From positions 6,083,563 to 6,147,562 of the forward strand of contig KL647290.1 of assembly GCA_000727475.1 (NCBI GenBank): 64,000 bases of DNA, given 5' to 3'. Source of the DNA: Sarcocystis neurona (lineage: Eukaryota; Apicomplexa; Conoidasida; Eucoccidiorida; Sarcocystidae). Shown here piece after piece: positions 63,440-64,000 of the stretch. The notes under the pieces were generated by a model. The model was not told the DNA's origin and made no database searches. It worked only from the letters and a program-made list of their open reading frames with translations. The position numbers and the translations under genes are program-made. The stretch's first letter is position 1. The number at the start of each line of letters is the position of its first letter.

Positions 63440-64000
63440 TTAACTTTCGAGCCTGAGAGAGAGAGGACCGCGGAATATCAACTGCATTCGACTTTCTGCT
63501 TCTCCTGTTGTTTGTTTTTTCCTGCGTCTCGCTGCATGCGCCTCTGACTGTTCTTTTTCCGTAGCAGCAGCATCGCAGCAGCCGCCGCAGCAAGAGCCGT
63601 GCTGCCAGCAGCAGTTGTTAAACAGCGATGCCGCCGCCGCACGTGGTGTGTCTCCTTTTATCGCGCAGTGGTGGTTTTCTCCATCATCTCCTCTCCAACA
63701 ACTTCTTTTCCTCCTTTTTGATGACTCGTAGAGCTGGTCGCGCCGAGGTGCTGCAGCTGCCCCGCGCGTCCTTCGCCGCTGTCGCTTCTCCGCTGCTGGT
63801 GCTGCGCCTGCCCGCGGTGCTGCTCTGCCGCGCCGCACACACACGCTGTGTACTGTGCGCCGCACCGCTACCCGCAGCAGCGACACATCTTCTTCTTTTC
63901 ACTCCGCTCTTCAACAAATCTTCTTTTTTGTTGCCGTTGCTGCGGCTGCCTCTTCTGCTGTTGCTCCCTCGGCTGCTGCGCCTGTCCCCTGCGCTGCTGT
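63440..64000 (-). CDS. Possible partial gene running off the right edge
   Basis: From about 63560 to the end, CAG polarity lies on the minus strand. One frame stays open from the window end to about 63684, reading a Ser/Arg/Asn-rich stretch, then EDLLKSGVKRRRCVAAAGSG and a Lys-rich end (ALRVIKKEEKKLLERR). A second frame is open at 63440-63886. Composition matches the other coding repeats, but the true frame, exons and start cannot be fixed here. Confidence 0.3.

Noticed and set aside
1..64000. Telomere-type TTTAGGG arrays, CRISPR arrays, insertion sequences, viral genes
   Set aside because: Looked for and not seen; no regularly spaced spacers and no transposase, integrase or reverse transcriptase motif recognised.

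Overview
The window looks like nuclear DNA of an apicomplexan coccidian, most probably Eimeria. Three things point there. Kilobase-long reading frames are saturated with CAG trinucleotide repeats read as Gln, Ala or Ser runs. Genes contain very large exons and GT-AG introns. The DNA between genes is full of TATA, GT and 'cgtacgt/cacgtg'-type low-complexity sequence. No bacterial operons, tRNA or rRNA genes, CRISPR arrays, insertion sequences or clear transposon genes were seen. The species is not resolvable by eye.

Layout: 1-2780 is non-coding flank with a small tandem repeat. 2781-19161 (+) is a giant Mei2-like RNA-binding protein gene: a 12.8 kb first exon, a 1,678-base intron that splits the Mei2-type RRM, and a second exon. 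19162-27432 is about 8 kb of intergenic DNA with a 3x79-base and a perfect 2x90-base tandem repeat and possible gene relics. 27433-44309 (-) is a repeat-rich, multi-exon gene of unknown function; twelve exons chosen by splice signals join in one frame to about 2,175 residues. 44310-53952 is intergenic and includes a dense CAG minisatellite and a GC-rich block. 53953-60697 (+) is a third repeat-rich gene, probably encoding a nuclear or chromatin protein: short 5' exons, then a 5.8 kb open frame with one compact island resembling a winged helix. 60698-63439 is intergenic. The right edge (63440-64000) has CAG polarity on the minus strand and may be the 3' part of another gene.

Only the Mei2-like gene has a confident family assignment. 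It implies a role in RNA-level control of development or meiosis, by analogy with the family. The other two genes are recognised by frame conservation, splice-site fit and islands of ordinary protein sequence between homopolymeric tracts. No functional link between the three genes can be read from the sequence.

Most other open frames are shadows: CAG/CTG tracts contain no stop codons in any frame, so long spurious frames appear on both strands. Exon boundaries are visual predictions from GT/AG signals and reading phase, not transcript evidence.
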